52,112 bases of DNA, taken from contig NZ_AUWR01000013.1 in the NCBI RefSeq assembly GCF_000455125.1, positions 1 to 52,112 on the forward strand. Direction: 5' to 3'. A model generated the notes under the pieces. That model saw only the letters and a list, made by a program, of their open reading frames with translations, was not told the DNA's origin and did no database searches. The position numbers were made by a program, and so were the translations under genes. This DNA is from Mycobacterium sp. UM_WGJ (GTDB lineage: Bacteria; Actinomycetota; Actinomycetes; Mycobacteriales; Mycobacteriaceae). This document shows, piece by piece, positions 1 through 8,812 of the stretch. The number at the start of each line of letters is the position of its first letter. Within the stretch, counting starts at the first letter, position 1.

Positions 1-103
1 CCTCGCTGAACCGCCGAGTTGGCGGCACAGTGTGGCGGGCAACTGCTTGAATACTCTTGAATGCCTCTAGGCAGATCGAAGGCGCCGCGGTGCGCGGCAG
101 ATG

Positions 104-119
104 CGCGGGTTACCCCGCG
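104..119. other. small inverted repeat in the leader of the DUF349 gene
   Basis: A perfect 6-bp stem (CGCGGG / CCCGCG) with a 4-nt loop lies just upstream of the AAGGG Shine-Dalgarno-like stretch and the GTG start at 129. It could fold in the mRNA leader, but such stems are common in high-GC DNA. The rest of positions 1-103 shows a repeated CTTGAAT (46-52 and 56-62) and no gene. Confidence 0.2.
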
Positions 120-128
120 AAGGGTTAG

Positions 129-1484
129 GTGACGACAGCGATGACCACTGACAGCGGTTCACCCGCCCCCACCCCCCGGCCGGGGCCCCGTCCCGGTCCC
201 AGGCCCGGTGCCCACCTCGGGCCGAAGCCCGGTGCCCGGCCTGCCCCGGCCGTTATCGGGCCGCCCACCGTTGACCCGCACCGATTCGGGCGGATCGACG
301 ACGACGGCACGGTGTGGCTGGTCACGTCGACCGGTGAGCGTCAGATCGGCTCCTGGCAGGCCGGCGACCCCGAGGCCGCGTTCGCCCACTTCGGCCGCCG
401 GTACGACGACCTGAGCACCGAGGTGACCCTGCTCGAGGAGCGGTTGTCGTCCGGCAGCGGCGACGCCCGCAAGATCAAGGCATCCGCTGCGGCGCTGGCC
501 GAGCAGTTGCCGACGGCCAGCGTCCTCGGGGACGTAGAGGCGCTGGCCGCTCGGATCGCGGCGGTTAGCGAGCACGCCGACAGCGTCGCCGCGGCCGGCC
601 GTGCGCAGCGCGATGAGCATCGAGCGGCGGCGACCGCACGCAAGGAGGCGCTGGCCGCCGAAGCCGAGGAGTTGGCCGCGACCTCGACACAGTGGAAGGC
701 CACCGGCGACCGACTGCGCGCCATTCTCGACGAATGGCGCACCATCACCGGCCTGGACCGCAAGGTCGACGACGCGCTGTGGAAGCGCTACGCCGCGGCC
801 CGCGACGGCTTCAACCGGCGCCGCGGCTCGCACTTCGCCGACCTCGATCGCGGCCGCGCCGGGGCGCGCGAGGAGAAGGAACGACTGTGCAAGCGGGCCG
901 AGGAGCTGTCGGGGTCCACCGACTGGGCGTCCACCAGTGCCACGTTCCGGCAGCTGCTGGCCACCTGGAAAACGACGGGGCGGGCCTCCAAGGACGTCGA
1001 TGAGGCACTGTGGCAGCGGTTCAAGGCCGCCCAGGACACGTTCTTCTCAGCCCGCAACGCCGCGAACGCCGAACGCGACGCCGAACTGGAGGCCAATGCC
1101 ACCGCCAAGGAGGCCCTGCTGGCCGAGGCGGAGCGGATCGACCCGACCAACCAGAACGCCGCGCGCGCCGCGCTGCGCTCGATCGTCACCAAGTGGGACG
1201 ACCTGGGCAAGGCGCCCCGGGAGCGTTCCGCCGAGTTGGAACGGCGACTGCGGGCGGTGGAGAAGAAGGTCCGCGACGCCGGTGCTGCCGCAGAGGCCGC
1301 CGTGGTGGATCCCGAAGCAGAAGCCCGGGCCGCGCAGTTCCGCACCCGCGCCGAACAGTTCGAACGTCAGGCGCTCAAGGCCCAGGCCGCGGGCCGGGAC
1401 AAGGAGGCCGCCGAGGCCACCGCCAACGCCGAGCAGTGGCGGCAATGGGCCCAGGCCGCCGAACAGGCGCTCAACCGGCGCTGA
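129..1484 (+). CDS. DUF349 domain protein (Rv2731-like)
   Basis: This 451-residue protein is close in length to M. tuberculosis Rv2731 and sits in the same place next to the Rv2732c/miaB pair. Residues about 10-45 are a low-complexity Pro/Arg/Gly tail with PRPG repeats. From about residue 95 it is Ala/Glu/Arg-rich and predicted to be all helical, with three DUF349-type helical repeats that begin with Trp near residues 203 (WRTITG), 280 (WKTTGR) and 356 (WDDLGK). There is no signal peptide or membrane segment, so it is probably cytoplasmic. The GTG start at 129 follows AAGGG by about 5 nt; an ATG at 141 is an alternative. The molecular function of DUF349 proteins is not established; the family call is firm, the role unknown. 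Confidence 0.9.
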   Translation: MTTAMTTDSGSPAPTPRPGPRPGPRPGAHLGPKPGARPAPAVIGPPTVDPHRFGRIDDDGTVWLVTSTGERQIGSWQAGDPEAAFAHFGRRYDDLSTEVTLLEERLSSGSGDARKIKASAAALAEQLPTASVLGDVEALAARIAAVSEHADSVAAAGRAQRDEHRAAATARKEALAAEAEELAATSTQWKATGDRLRAILDEWRTITGLDRKVDDALWKRYAAARDGFNRRRGSHFADLDRGRAGAREEKERLCKRAEELSGSTDWASTSATFRQLLATWKTTGRASKDVDEALWQRFKAAQDTFFSARNAANAERDAELEANATAKEALLAEAERIDPTNQNAARAALRSIVTKWDDLGKAPRERSAELERRLRAVEKKVRDAGAAAEAAVVDPEAEARAAQFRTRAEQFERQALKAQAAGRDKEAAEATANAEQWRQWAQAAEQALNRR

Positions 1485-1489
1485 CCACC

Positions 1490-1511
1490 TGCCGATGTTT
1501 GAGCATCGGCA
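1490..1511 (+). terminator. hairpin terminator after the DUF349 gene
   Basis: A perfect 8-bp stem (TGCCGATG / CATCGGCA) with a 6-nt loop starts 5 nt after the stop codon. There is no U-tract, which is usual for mycobacterial terminator-like hairpins. It separates the DUF349 gene from the following pair. Confidence 0.6.
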
Positions 1512-1564
1512 CCGCCGGGCTACCACCCCCAGTGAGACAACAACCAACTCACTGGAGGTGACGC

Positions 1565-2020
1565 ATGAGCAATATCACCGCAGCACTCGACGTCAAGCGC
1601 CCGATCCGGACGGTCTACAACCAATGGACCCAGTTCGAGTCGTTCCCGAAGTTCATGGAGGGCGTCGAACAGGTACAGCAACGCGACGCCACCCACCTGC
1701 ACTGGAAAATCAAGGTAGGCCCGGCGTCGCGTGAGTTCGACGCGACGATCACCGAGCAACACCCCGAAGAACGGGTCGCGTGGCGTTCCGACAGCGGCCC
1801 GAGCCACGGCGGCGTGGTCACCTTCCACAAGATCGACGATGGCACCACCCGGGTGACTACGCAGATGGACATCGACCCCGATGGTGTGCTGGAGAACGTG
1901 GCCGACAAGCTGAACATCCTCGACCACCGTGTCCATGCGGATCTCAAGCGGTTCAAGGACTTCATCGAGAGCCAGCCCGCCGAAACCGGTGGTTGGCGCG
2001 GAGATGTACCGCGCCAATGA
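1565..2020 (+). CDS. SRPBCC (polyketide cyclase/dehydrase-like) family protein
   Basis: A 151-residue protein that matches the START/SRPBCC small-ligand-binding fold seen in bacterial cyclase/dehydrase-like proteins. Recognisable features are the start with a membrane/ligand-facing strand (VKRPIRTVYNQWTQFESFPKF), the central strand HWKIKVGPASREFDATI, and the C-terminal long helix (VHADLKRFKDFIES). Related bacterial proteins are often stress-linked and may bind lipids, but the ligand cannot be read from sequence. A strong GGAGGTG Shine-Dalgarno lies 5 nt before the ATG. The stop overlaps the next start (ATGA at 2017-2020), so the two genes are probably translationally coupled. Confidence 0.82.
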   Translation: MSNITAALDVKRPIRTVYNQWTQFESFPKFMEGVEQVQQRDATHLHWKIKVGPASREFDATITEQHPEERVAWRSDSGPSHGGVVTFHKIDDGTTRVTTQMDIDPDGVLENVADKLNILDHRVHADLKRFKDFIESQPAETGGWRGDVPRQ

Positions 2021-2730
2021 TCGACCCGGCCAGGTGGGTGTTCCGCTGGGGCGCCGCGCTGCGGCATCGCCGGTTTTTCCATCCCGACGGTGTGCTGGCG
2101 ACGGGCTCTCTGGAACGCGACGCACCGGCAGACGAAGGTCTGCCGGTGCCGTCAGCCCCCGTCGTTGCCCGGATCTCCAAAGCCACGGGCACGCCTGGCC
2201 GGCTGCCCGACGCCGTCGGCCTGGCGCTTCAGATTCCGGAGCCGCAGCATGACCCCAGTTGCTGGGACATCTTGCTGGTCTCGGCGGGCTCCGGGGTGAT
2301 CGGCCGAACGCTGGGCGTACGGCCCGCGGTGTCGTGGTCGGGGCTGCGGATGACCACCCTCATGCCGCTGCAGTATCGAGAGCAGCTGTGGTGGCTGCGA
2401 GCCCGGCTGACGACGCGGGTGGACGGCTACGGATTGGCGTTGAGCAGCATCCGCAAGCAACTCGACGGCGGCCATATCCGCTTCGAAATCGACCAGGCCT
2501 GCGGTACCGGCGAATTCCGACCGCTGGCCTACCTGGTTCTGCACAGACATGAGGAGACCGACGGGGCGGGCCACGACGTCTCGTTCGACCCGATCGTGCA
2601 CACCGCGCCGGGGGTTCAACTGCGTCCCGGGTGGCTCGCCGAGTTGCGCGCCCGCGCCTATCGCGGAAGCCGCGAAGGCCGGGCCGGGGCCAGAACTACT
2701 CGCTCGGCGGCGGGTCCTCGGGACGGCTGA
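2017..2730 (+). CDS. catalase-fold-like protein of unknown function
   Basis: A 237-residue protein whose ATG overlaps the TGA of the SRPBCC gene by 4 bp. The N-terminal part follows the pattern of catalase-like proteins: a HPDGVLATG stretch, then a short strand with VVARISKATGTPGRLPD, then GLALQIPEP. A typical catalase has about 500 residues and an active-site His before this region, which is not evident here, so catalase activity should not be assumed. Cytoplasmic by appearance. The C-terminus is Arg/Ala/Gly-rich and its last 35 bp overlap the 3' end of the convergent membrane-protein gene. A longer reading from 1780 was rejected because it would lie inside the SRPBCC gene. Confidence 0.6.
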   Translation: MIDPARWVFRWGAALRHRRFFHPDGVLATGSLERDAPADEGLPVPSAPVVARISKATGTPGRLPDAVGLALQIPEPQHDPSCWDILLVSAGSGVIGRTLGVRPAVSWSGLRMTTLMPLQYREQLWWLRARLTTRVDGYGLALSSIRKQLDGGHIRFEIDQACGTGEFRPLAYLVLHRHEETDGAGHDVSFDPIVHTAPGVQLRPGWLAELRARAYRGSREGRAGARTTRSAAGPRDG

Positions 2731-3292
2731 GATCGTCCAACAGGTTTCGTGACTGCAGCTGCGCGGTGCTCTGCCGGCGCTGGGCCTCGGCCGCGAGCTG
2801 CAGGGCGGTGCGTGACCAGACCACGCGGGCCCAGTGGAACGTCAGCACGATCAGCGTGATCCAAGCCAGGATCAGCCCGATGCCCGGGCCCGGGTCGCCC
2901 GGCACCGCGGTCTGACGAGACCACACGGCCAGGAGTCCGGCTGCGGAGGCCACCGCCGAACCCGCCAGTGCCACCCAGGCCACCGTCCAGCGCCGGGTCA
3001 CCAGGGCCAGCAGCGAGAACCCCACCCCGAATACCAACGCCAGCCACATGAACAGCTGCGACGGCAGCGTCACCAGAGCTTCGTCGGTGCCCTGGCCGGG
3101 AAACAGGACATCCCAGCCGCGGACGGAACCGGTGTGCGGCAGCAGGAACGAGCCGAGCAGCACGAAGACGCAGATCGCGACGACCAGCCCCCTGCCGCCG
3201 GGGTCGATTTCCCCGGCGACACGCCGCTCAGCGGCCTCGATGTCGGCGCGGTAGGCCTCGAAGTTGTGCTGATTGTCTCGGTTGCCTCTCAT
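2696..3292 (-). CDS. conserved membrane protein (Rv2732c-like)
   Basis: A 198-residue protein with a charged N-terminal cytoplasmic segment (residues 1-32) and about four hydrophobic segments (near 33-52, 75-95, 98-118 and 128-148), followed by a charged Gln/Arg-rich tail. Position and length agree with M. tuberculosis Rv2732c. Its ATG overlaps the miaB stop codon by 4 bp (3289-3292), so it is co-transcribed with and coupled to miaB. No catalytic motif is visible and the function is unknown. Confidence 0.85.
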   Translation of the reverse strand: MRGNRDNQHNFEAYRADIEAAERRVAGEIDPGGRGLVVAICVFVLLGSFLLPHTGSVRGWDVLFPGQGTDEALVTLPSQLFMWLALVFGVGFSLLALVTRRWTVAWVALAGSAVASAAGLLAVWSRQTAVPGDPGPGIGLILAWITLIVLTFHWARVVWSRTALQLAAEAQRRQSTAQLQSRNLLDDLSRPEDPPPSE

Positions 3293-4755
3293 CGCGCCAC
3301 CCCCGGCATCTTCGGCATGCCCAGTCCGACACCGGGCGTTGGTTCGGCATGGCTGTCACCGGCCCTGGTACGCCGATGGCTCAGCAGGGCACCGTCAGCG
3401 AGCAGGTGGTGCGGTGCCGCTCCGGTGACCGTCGTGGTCACCACGTCACCGGGGCGCACCTGTGCGGTCCCCGGGGCGAAGTGCACCAGCCGGCCGTCGC
3501 GCGCTCGGCCGCTCATCCGCGCCGTCTGGGCGTCCTTGCGGCCTTCACCGACTGCCACCAGCAGTTCGACGGTGCGCCCGATCTGGGCCTTGTTCTCGTC
3601 CCAGGAGATCTGTTCCTGCAGCTCGATCAGCCGGTCGTAGCGTTGCTGGACAACCTCTTTGGGCAGCTGATCGGCAAGCTCGGCGGCCGGTGTTCCGGGC
3701 CGCTTGGAGTACTGGAAGGTGAATGCGGCCGAGAATCGCGCGGCGGCCACCACCTCAAGGGTCTCGTCGAAGTCCTGCTCGGTCTCACCGGGGAAACCGA
3801 CGATCAGGTCGGTGGTGATGGCGGCGTCCGGAATGGCGGCCCGAACCCTGTCGAGGATGCCCAGATAACGCTCGGCGCGATAGGAGCGGCGCATCGCCCG
3901 CAACACTCTGTCCGAGCCGGACTGCAGCGGCATGTGCAGTGTGGGGCACACGTTGGGGGTCTGGGCCATCGCCTCGATGACGTCGTCGGTGAATTCGGCC
4001 GGATGCGGCGAGGTGAAGCGGACCCGCTCCAGGCCGTCGATGTCTCCGCAGGCCCGCAGCAGCGACGCGAATGCACCGCGGTCGCGCGGCAGTTGCGGGT
4101 CGGCGAAGGAGACGCCGTAGGCGTTGACGTTCTGGCCCAGCAGGGTTACCTCGAGAACGCCTTCGGCGGCCAGCGCCCGCACTTCGGCGAGGATGTCCTC
4201 GGGATTGCGATCCACTTCCCGGCCACGCAACGACGGCACGATGCAGAAGGTGCAACTGTTGTTACAGCCCACCGAGATGGACACCCACGCCGCATAGGCC
4301 GAGTCCCGCGCGGCGGGCAGCGACGACGGGAATTCCCGCAGCGATTCGACGATCTCCACCTGGGCGCTCCGGTTGTGCCGGGCGCGCTCCAGCAATGCCG
4401 GCAACGATCCCAGGTTGTGGGTGCCGAAGACGACGTCCACCCACGGCGCGCGGCTCAGCACGCTGTCCTTGTCCTTCTGGGCCAGGCAGCCCCCGACGGC
4501 GATCTGCATGTCGGGGTTGCTGCGCTTGTTGGGGGCCAGGTGACTCAAGTTGCCGTAGAGCTTGTTGTCGGCGTTCTCCCGCACCGCGCAGGTGTTGAAC
4601 ACCACCAGGTCGGCGTCGGCGTCATCGGCTGCCCGCCGGTAACCGGCCTGCTCGAGCATGCCGGCAATGCGTTCGGAGTCGTGCACATTCATCTGACAGC
4701 CGTAGGTACGCACCTCGTAGGTGCGCATCTGTTCGGAAAACACCGGCAAACTCAC
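3289..4755 (-). CDS. miaB: tRNA-2-methylthio-N6-dimethylallyladenosine synthase MiaB
   Basis: MiaB is a radical-SAM methylthiotransferase that adds a methylthio group to N6-isopentenyl-A37 of tRNAs reading UNN codons. The 488-residue protein has the three N-terminal cysteines of the auxiliary 4Fe-4S cluster ([21 protein letters not shown]), the radical-SAM CxxxCxxC motif ([11 protein letters not shown]) and a C-terminal TRAM domain (from about residue 385, [18 protein letters not shown]). The GTG start at 4755 is supported by a TACCAT -10 element 7 bp upstream, which predicts a leaderless mRNA; an internal ATG 27 nt downstream is the alternative. It is followed, with a 4-bp overlap, by the Rv2732c-like gene. 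Confidence 0.96.
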   Translation of the reverse strand: MSLPVFSEQMRTYEVRTYGCQMNVHDSERIAGMLEQAGYRRAADDADADLVVFNTCAVRENADNKLYGNLSHLAPNKRSNPDMQIAVGGCLAQKDKDSVLSRAPWVDVVFGTHNLGSLPALLERARHNRSAQVEIVESLREFPSSLPAARDSAYAAWVSISVGCNNSCTFCIVPSLRGREVDRNPEDILAEVRALAAEGVLEVTLLGQNVNAYGVSFADPQLPRDRGAFASLLRACGDIDGLERVRFTSPHPAEFTDDVIEAMAQTPNVCPTLHMPLQSGSDRVLRAMRRSYRAERYLGILDRVRAAIPDAAITTDLIVGFPGETEQDFDETLEVVAAARFSAAFTFQYSKRPGTPAAELADQLPKEVVQQRYDRLIELQEQISWDENKAQIGRTVELLVAVGEGRKDAQTARMSGRARDGRLVHFAPGTAQVRPGDVVTTTVTGAAPHHLLADGALLSHRRTRAGDSHAEPTPGVGLGMPKMPGVAR

Positions 4756-4762
4756 CCGGTCT

Positions 4763-4768
4763 ATGGTA
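4763..4768 (-). promoter_or_regulatory. predicted -10 element of miaB (leaderless)
   Basis: TACCAT on the minus strand ends 7 bp before the GTG at 4755. No Shine-Dalgarno precedes the start, so transcription probably begins at the start codon. Confidence 0.5.
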
Positions 4769-4830
4769 CGGCGGGCGAGTCGATCGGAGTGACCAGGCCG
4801 ATAGCGGCGCTCGCGCCACGTCTTCCTGGG

Positions 4831-4836
4831 TAGGGT
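4831..4836 (+). promoter_or_regulatory. predicted -10 element of gluA
   Basis: TAGGGT ends 8 bp before the ATG at 4845. It lies back to back with the miaB -10 in the same 89-bp intergenic region. Confidence 0.45.
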
Positions 4837-4844
4837 CAGGTCCC

Positions 4845-5603
4845 ATGACCAGCGGCGGGCCGGATCTGGTGCCGATGATCGCCATCCACCACGTCAACAA
4901 GTACTTCGGCGGCCTGCACGTGCTCAAAGACGTCAACCTCGAGGTCGCTCGCGGCGAGGTGGTGGCGATCCTGGGCCCGTCGGGGTCGGGCAAGTCCACC
5001 CTGTGCCGCACCATCAACCGGCTAGAAGTCGTCGACTCCGGCGCGATAGCCGTCGACGGCCAGCCGCTGCCGGCCGAGGGTGCGGCGCTGGCCCGGCTGC
5101 GGGCCCAGGTCGGCATGGTGTTCCAGTCGTTCAACCTGTTTCCGCACAAGACCATCCTGGACAACGTCACACTGGCACCGATGAAGGTGCACAAGATGCC
5201 CCGAACGCAGGCACAGCACCAGGCGATGGCGCTGCTGGAGCGGGTTGGGGTGGCCGACCAGGCCCACAAACACCCCGCACAGTTGTCCGGCGGACAGCAA
5301 CAGCGGGTGGCGATCGCACGTTCGTTGGCGATGAACCCGAAGGTGATGCTGTTCGACGAGCCGACCAGTGCCCTGGACCCGGAGATGATCAGCGAGGTGC
5401 TCGATGTGATGACCGCGCTGGCCGACGACGGGATGACCATGGTGGTGGTCACCCACGAGATGGGCTTCGCCCGCCGTGCAGCTGACCGGGTGGTGTTCAT
5501 GGCTGACGGCGCCATCGTCGAGGAAGCCGCCCCCGCAGAGTTCTTTGGCGCGCCGAAATCCGCACGGGCCCAAGACTTTCTCGCAAAGGTCCTCGACCAC
5601 TGA
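4845..5603 (+). CDS. gluA: glutamate-type amino-acid ABC transporter, ATP-binding protein
   Basis: The 252-residue ATPase drives uptake by the GluBCD importer at the inner face of the membrane. It has a Walker A (GPSGSGKST, residues 44-52), Q-loop ([10 protein letters not shown]), ABC signature (LSGGQQQR, about 147-154), Walker B with D-loop ([12 protein letters not shown]) and H-loop (VVTHE). It belongs to the polar amino-acid subfamily (GlnQ/GluA). The ATG at 4845 is favoured by the -10 just upstream; ATG 4875 would remove ten residues without damaging the fold. Its stop TGA overlaps the gluB ATG by one base, and the four genes form one operon. M. tuberculosis has no such operon here. Substrate assignment rests on operon similarity to Corynebacterium gluABCD. 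Confidence 0.9.
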   Translation: MTSGGPDLVPMIAIHHVNKYFGGLHVLKDVNLEVARGEVVAILGPSGSGKSTLCRTINRLEVVDSGAIAVDGQPLPAEGAALARLRAQVGMVFQSFNLFPHKTILDNVTLAPMKVHKMPRTQAQHQAMALLERVGVADQAHKHPAQLSGGQQQRVAIARSLAMNPKVMLFDEPTSALDPEMISEVLDVMTALADDGMTMVVVTHEMGFARRAADRVVFMADGAIVEEAAPAEFFGAPKSARAQDFLAKVLDH

Positions 5604-6424
5604 TGCCAGCGGCGCGAACCCTGCACGTGCTGGCACGGTCCTGGGCGGTCCTGTCAGTGGTGTCCGCATTGGCCGCGCTCTGCACGGCGTGTACCGCGCA
5701 CGACAGCGGCAAGATCACCGTCGGCGTCAAGTTCGACCAACCCGGCTTGAGCGTCAAGAAGCCCGACGGCACGCTCGGCGGATTCGATGTCGAGGTGGCC
5801 CGCTACGTGGCGGCCCGACTGGGCTACCCGCCCGACCGCATCACCTGGATCGAAGCCCCGTCCGGTCAGCGCGAGATGCTGCTGCGCAATGGCCAGGTCG
5901 ATTACCTGGTGGCCACCTATTCGATCACCGACTCCCGGCGTCAGAAGGTCGACTTCGCCGGCCCCTACCTGCTCACCGGCCAGTCGCTGCTGGTGCGGGC
6001 CGACAACACCGACATCACCGGCAGCGCATCACTGCAGCGGCACAAGAAACTGTGCTCGGTCTCGGGCTCCACCCCCGCGCAACGGATCAAAGACCGCTAT
6101 CCCGGGGTGCAGCTGCAGCGCTACGACACCTATTCGGCGTGCGTGGAGGCACTGCGCAACGGCGCGATCGACGCGGTGACCACCGATGACGTCATCTTGG
6201 CCGGTTACGCCGCGCAGAGTCCCGGGACCTTCAAGCTGGTCGGCGAACGCTTCTCAAAGGAGCTCTACGGGATAGGTGTGCAAAAGGGCAACGACGGGTT
6301 ACGCCGGCGGATCAACGACGCCCTCGAGGAGATGGAACGCGACGGTTCGTGGCGAGCGGCGTTCGTGGACAACTTCGGCCCGGCCGGCTTCGCGGTGCCC
6401 GAGCCGCCGCCGATCGAGCGATGA
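5603..6424 (+). CDS. gluB: glutamate-type ABC transporter, substrate-binding lipoprotein
   Basis: A 273-residue extracytoplasmic solute-binding protein of family 3. The N-terminus has a positive start, a hydrophobic stretch and a lipobox-like CTAC with Cys30 as the likely lipidated residue, so it would be anchored outside the membrane. The mature part has the typical opening (ITVGVKFDQPGL), GGFDVEVARYVAARLGY, an Arg-containing ligand site in TYSITDSRRQKVDFAGPY and the C-terminal lobe return. It captures an amino acid, probably glutamate or a similar acidic amino acid, and delivers it to the two permeases. It overlaps gluA by 1 bp and gluC by 4 bp. Confidence 0.9.
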   Translation: MPAARTLHVLARSWAVLSVVSALAALCTACTAHDSGKITVGVKFDQPGLSVKKPDGTLGGFDVEVARYVAARLGYPPDRITWIEAPSGQREMLLRNGQVDYLVATYSITDSRRQKVDFAGPYLLTGQSLLVRADNTDITGSASLQRHKKLCSVSGSTPAQRIKDRYPGVQLQRYDTYSACVEALRNGAIDAVTTDDVILAGYAAQSPGTFKLVGERFSKELYGIGVQKGNDGLRRRINDALEEMERDGSWRAAFVDNFGPAGFAVPEPPPIER

Positions 6425-7098
6425 TGTTCGCCGAGTATCGAGGACAGATCCTCCAATCCTTCACTGTCACCGTCGAGTTGGCGGTGCTGTCCGGCACGCT
6501 CGCACTGGCCTTGGGTACCGGGTTGGCCGCCATGCGGCTGGCCCCGGTCCCGGTACTGCGGTGGATCGGCGGCGGCTATGTCCATCTGGTGCGCAACACC
6601 CCGCTGACCCTGCTGTTATTGCTGTGCTCGTTCGGACTGGCTCAGACACTGGGAGTCTCGCTGACCGATCCGCAGTCGCCGACGTCGATCGACGACAGCA
6701 ACTTTCGCCTGGCCGTACTAGGACTGGGTGTGTACACGGCGTCGTTCGTGTGCGAGGCGGTGCGCTCCGGCGTCAACACGGTGGGCATCGGCCAGGCCGA
6801 GGCGGCCCGCTCACTGGGGTTGAGCTTCACTCAGAATCTTCGGATCATCCTGCTCCCCCAGGCTTTTCGAGCGGTGATCATCCCGCTGGGCTCGGTACTG
6901 ATCGCGCTGACGAAAAACACCACCTTGGCCTCAGCGATCGGGGTTGCCGAGGCGGCGCTGCTGATGAAGTCGATGACCGAGAACACCGCGGCGCTGCTCG
7001 GGGTCGGTGCGGTGTTCGCCACCGGATTCGTCGTACTGACCCTTCCGTTGGGCCTGGTGTTCGGATATCTGGACCGCCGCTGGGCGGTGTCGCGATGA
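6421..7098 (+). CDS. gluC: glutamate-type ABC transporter, permease 1
   Basis: A 225-residue integral membrane permease of the His/Glu/Gln/Arg family with about five hydrophobic segments and the EAA loop that contacts the ATPase (QAEAARSLGLSFTQNLRII, LPQAFR). The ATG at 6421 is chosen because it overlaps the gluB stop (ATGATG, stop at 6422-6424); the open frame extends further upstream inside gluB but this is not needed. It ends with a 4-bp overlap with gluD. Confidence 0.88.
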   Translation: MMFAEYRGQILQSFTVTVELAVLSGTLALALGTGLAAMRLAPVPVLRWIGGGYVHLVRNTPLTLLLLLCSFGLAQTLGVSLTDPQSPTSIDDSNFRLAVLGLGVYTASFVCEAVRSGVNTVGIGQAEAARSLGLSFTQNLRIILLPQAFRAVIIPLGSVLIALTKNTTLASAIGVAEAALLMKSMTENTAALLGVGAVFATGFVVLTLPLGLVFGYLDRRWAVSR

Positions 7099-7979
7099 GG
7101 CCCGCGCCGCGCGCGACGGTGCTGTTCGACACGCCGGGGCCCCGCGCCCGCGCCCGCTACCACGCTTTGTCGGTGGCGACAGTCGTGGTTGCCGGACTGC
7201 TTGGGTGGGTGATCTATTCGCGGTTGTCAGCCAAAGGCCAGCTGACCGCGGAGAAGTGGACGCCGTTTCTGACCGCGGACCTGTGGCGCACCTACGTGCT
7301 GCCCGGGGTGGTGGGCACACTGACCGCGGCCGCCTGGTCGATCGGGCTCGCGCTGATCCTCGGCGTCGGGCTCGGGGTCGGCCGGCTCTCGCAGATCAGA
7401 CCGTTGCGCTGGAGTTGCGCGGTGATCGTGGAGTTCTTCCGGGCGATTCCAGTGCTGATCATGATGATCTTCGCCTATTTCATCTACGGGCTGCTCAACG
7501 TCTTCCCGCCGCAACAGATCGCGCTGGCCGGGGTCGTCACCGGGCTGACCCTCTACAACGGCGCCGTCATCGCCGAGATCGTGCGCGCCGGGGTCAAGGC
7601 CCTGCCCGCCGGTCAGTCCGAGGCGGCCGCTGCGCTGGGGCTGGGCTGGGGCGCCTCGATGCGACTGGTCCTGTTGCCGCAAGCCGTCACCGCGATGCTG
7701 CCGGTGCTGGTGTCACAACTGGTGGTGGTGCTCAAAGACACCGCGATCGGCTACCAGATCACGTTTGTGGAGATGGTGCGCCAAGGCACCGTCGTCGGCT
7801 CCCAGTACAGCAATTACCTGCCCGCATTGCTGGTGATCGCGGCGCTGATGATCACCGGAAATCTGGCGCTCTCGGCAGGTGCCATCGGACTGGAGCGGCG
7901 GCTGCGCCAAGCCCGCCACTCCCCCTTGGGGGCAGCCACAATTGAGCCGGAGGGTACCCCGGGCACCCGGGTCGTTTAG
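7095..7979 (+). CDS. gluD: glutamate-type ABC transporter, permease 2
   Basis: A 294-residue permease with an N-terminal cytoplasmic segment, about six hydrophobic segments and a conserved EAA loop (QSEAAAALGLGWGASMRLV, LLPQAVTAML). It should form a heterodimer with GluC across the membrane. The ATG at 7095 overlaps the gluC stop by 4 bp. A longer upstream reading in this frame would run through most of gluC and was rejected. The C-terminal tail (about 25 residues) is hydrophilic. The operon appears to end here; a 63-bp gap with its own promoter follows. Confidence 0.88.
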   Translation: MRPAPRATVLFDTPGPRARARYHALSVATVVVAGLLGWVIYSRLSAKGQLTAEKWTPFLTADLWRTYVLPGVVGTLTAAAWSIGLALILGVGLGVGRLSQIRPLRWSCAVIVEFFRAIPVLIMMIFAYFIYGLLNVFPPQQIALAGVVTGLTLYNGAVIAEIVRAGVKALPAGQSEAAAALGLGWGASMRLVLLPQAVTAMLPVLVSQLVVVLKDTAIGYQITFVEMVRQGTVVGSQYSNYLPALLVIAALMITGNLALSAGAIGLERRLRQARHSPLGAATIEPEGTPGTRVV

Positions 7980-8005
7980 GGACTGCGCGCACGGTGTCCG
8001 GCGTC

Positions 8006-8011
8006 TAGAGT
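8006..8011 (+). promoter_or_regulatory. candidate -10 for the small helical protein gene
   Basis: TAGAGT lies 31 bp before the ATG at 8043 and leaves room for a short leader with the AGGAGA Shine-Dalgarno. Confidence 0.3.
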
Positions 8012-8042
8012 CGGACTCGACAGCTAACGACAGGAGACTCGG

Positions 8043-8273
8043 ATGGCCATCACCCCCAAGGACGCATTCAACGCTGCGCGCGACATCGCCGCACACGCCG
8101 TCGAGAAGGCCTCGGACATCGTCGAGGACGCCGGCGACATCATTCGTGGGGACATCTCCGGTGGAGTCAGCGCGATCGTCCAGGACTCCGTTGAGATCGC
8201 CACGCACGCCGTCGAACGGACCAAGGAAGTCTTCACCGGCACGGACGCGGCCGAGGACTCCGAAGAGGTCTGA
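8043..8273 (+). CDS. small helical hypothetical protein, 76 aa
   Basis: The ATG follows a good AGGAGA Shine-Dalgarno by 6 nt, and coding bias is like that of the neighbours. The protein is acidic and almost wholly amphipathic helix, with an internal repeat: AHAVEKASDIV near residues 19-29 and THAVERTKEVF near residues 60-70. There is no signal peptide or membrane segment. I do not recognise the family. It lies between the glutamate transporter and the convergent recX, with 14 bp to the recX stop codon. Confidence 0.72.
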   Translation: MAITPKDAFNAARDIAAHAVEKASDIVEDAGDIIRGDISGGVSAIVQDSVEIATHAVERTKEVFTGTDAAEDSEEV

Positions 8274-8287
8274 GCCGGCCCCTCACC

Positions 8288-8812
8288 TCACACCCGGCGG
8301 CGCTCCCGTTCGGCGGCCAGCTCGGTGCTGACCACGTCGTAGGCCATCGACGGGCTGTAGCCGCGCCGAGCCAGCATCGCCACCAGCCGGCGGGTGACCT
8401 TCACGTCATCATCGCCGAGTGCCTCGCGGCGCAGCTTGGCATGCACCAACTGCTCGGCGCGGTCACGCTCGGCGCCGGCGTCGATGCCGGCCAGTGCTCC
8501 GGCGATCACGTCCTCGTCGACACCCTTGGTGCGCAGCTCAGCGGCCAGCGCCTTGCGGCCCTTGCCCGCGTGCTCGCGCCGGGACCGCACCCACTGTTCG
8601 GCGAAATCGGCGTCGTCGATCAATCCGGCGGTGGTCAGTCGGTCCAGCACCCGGTCACTGACGTCGTCGGGATACCCGCGTTTGGCCAGCTGGCCGGCGA
8701 GTTCGGCGCGGGTGCGCGCCCGGGCGGTGAGCAGGCGAAGGCACAGTGACTTCGCCTGCTCCTCACGCTTCGGTTCGGAGGGCTCAGAAGTCGACGGGAG
8801 CGGGCAGGACAT
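8288..8812 (-). CDS. recX: regulatory protein RecX
   Basis: RecX binds RecA filaments and inhibits strand exchange and ATPase activity. The protein is built of repeated three-helix units typical of RecX ([20 protein letters not shown], then [20 protein letters not shown], then [18 protein letters not shown]). With the ATG at 8812 it has 174 residues, the same length as I recall for M. tuberculosis RecX. This start lies inside the 3' end of recA (29-bp overlap), the usual mycobacterial arrangement, so RecX is translated from the recA message. An ATG at 8827 would add five residues. Confidence 0.94.
   Translation of the reverse strand: MSCPLPSTSEPSEPKREEQAKSLCLRLLTARARTRAELAGQLAKRGYPDDVSDRVLDRLTTAGLIDDADFAEQWVRSRREHAGKGRKALAAELRTKGVDEDVIAGALAGIDAGAERDRAEQLVHAKLRREALGDDDVKVTRRLVAMLARRGYSPSMAYDVVSTELAAERERRRV

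Noticed and set aside
3349-4833. 494-codon open frame opposite miaB
   Set aside because: miaB carries full motifs; the antisense frame is Gly/His/Arg-rich with no domain, a usual shadow in high-GC DNA.
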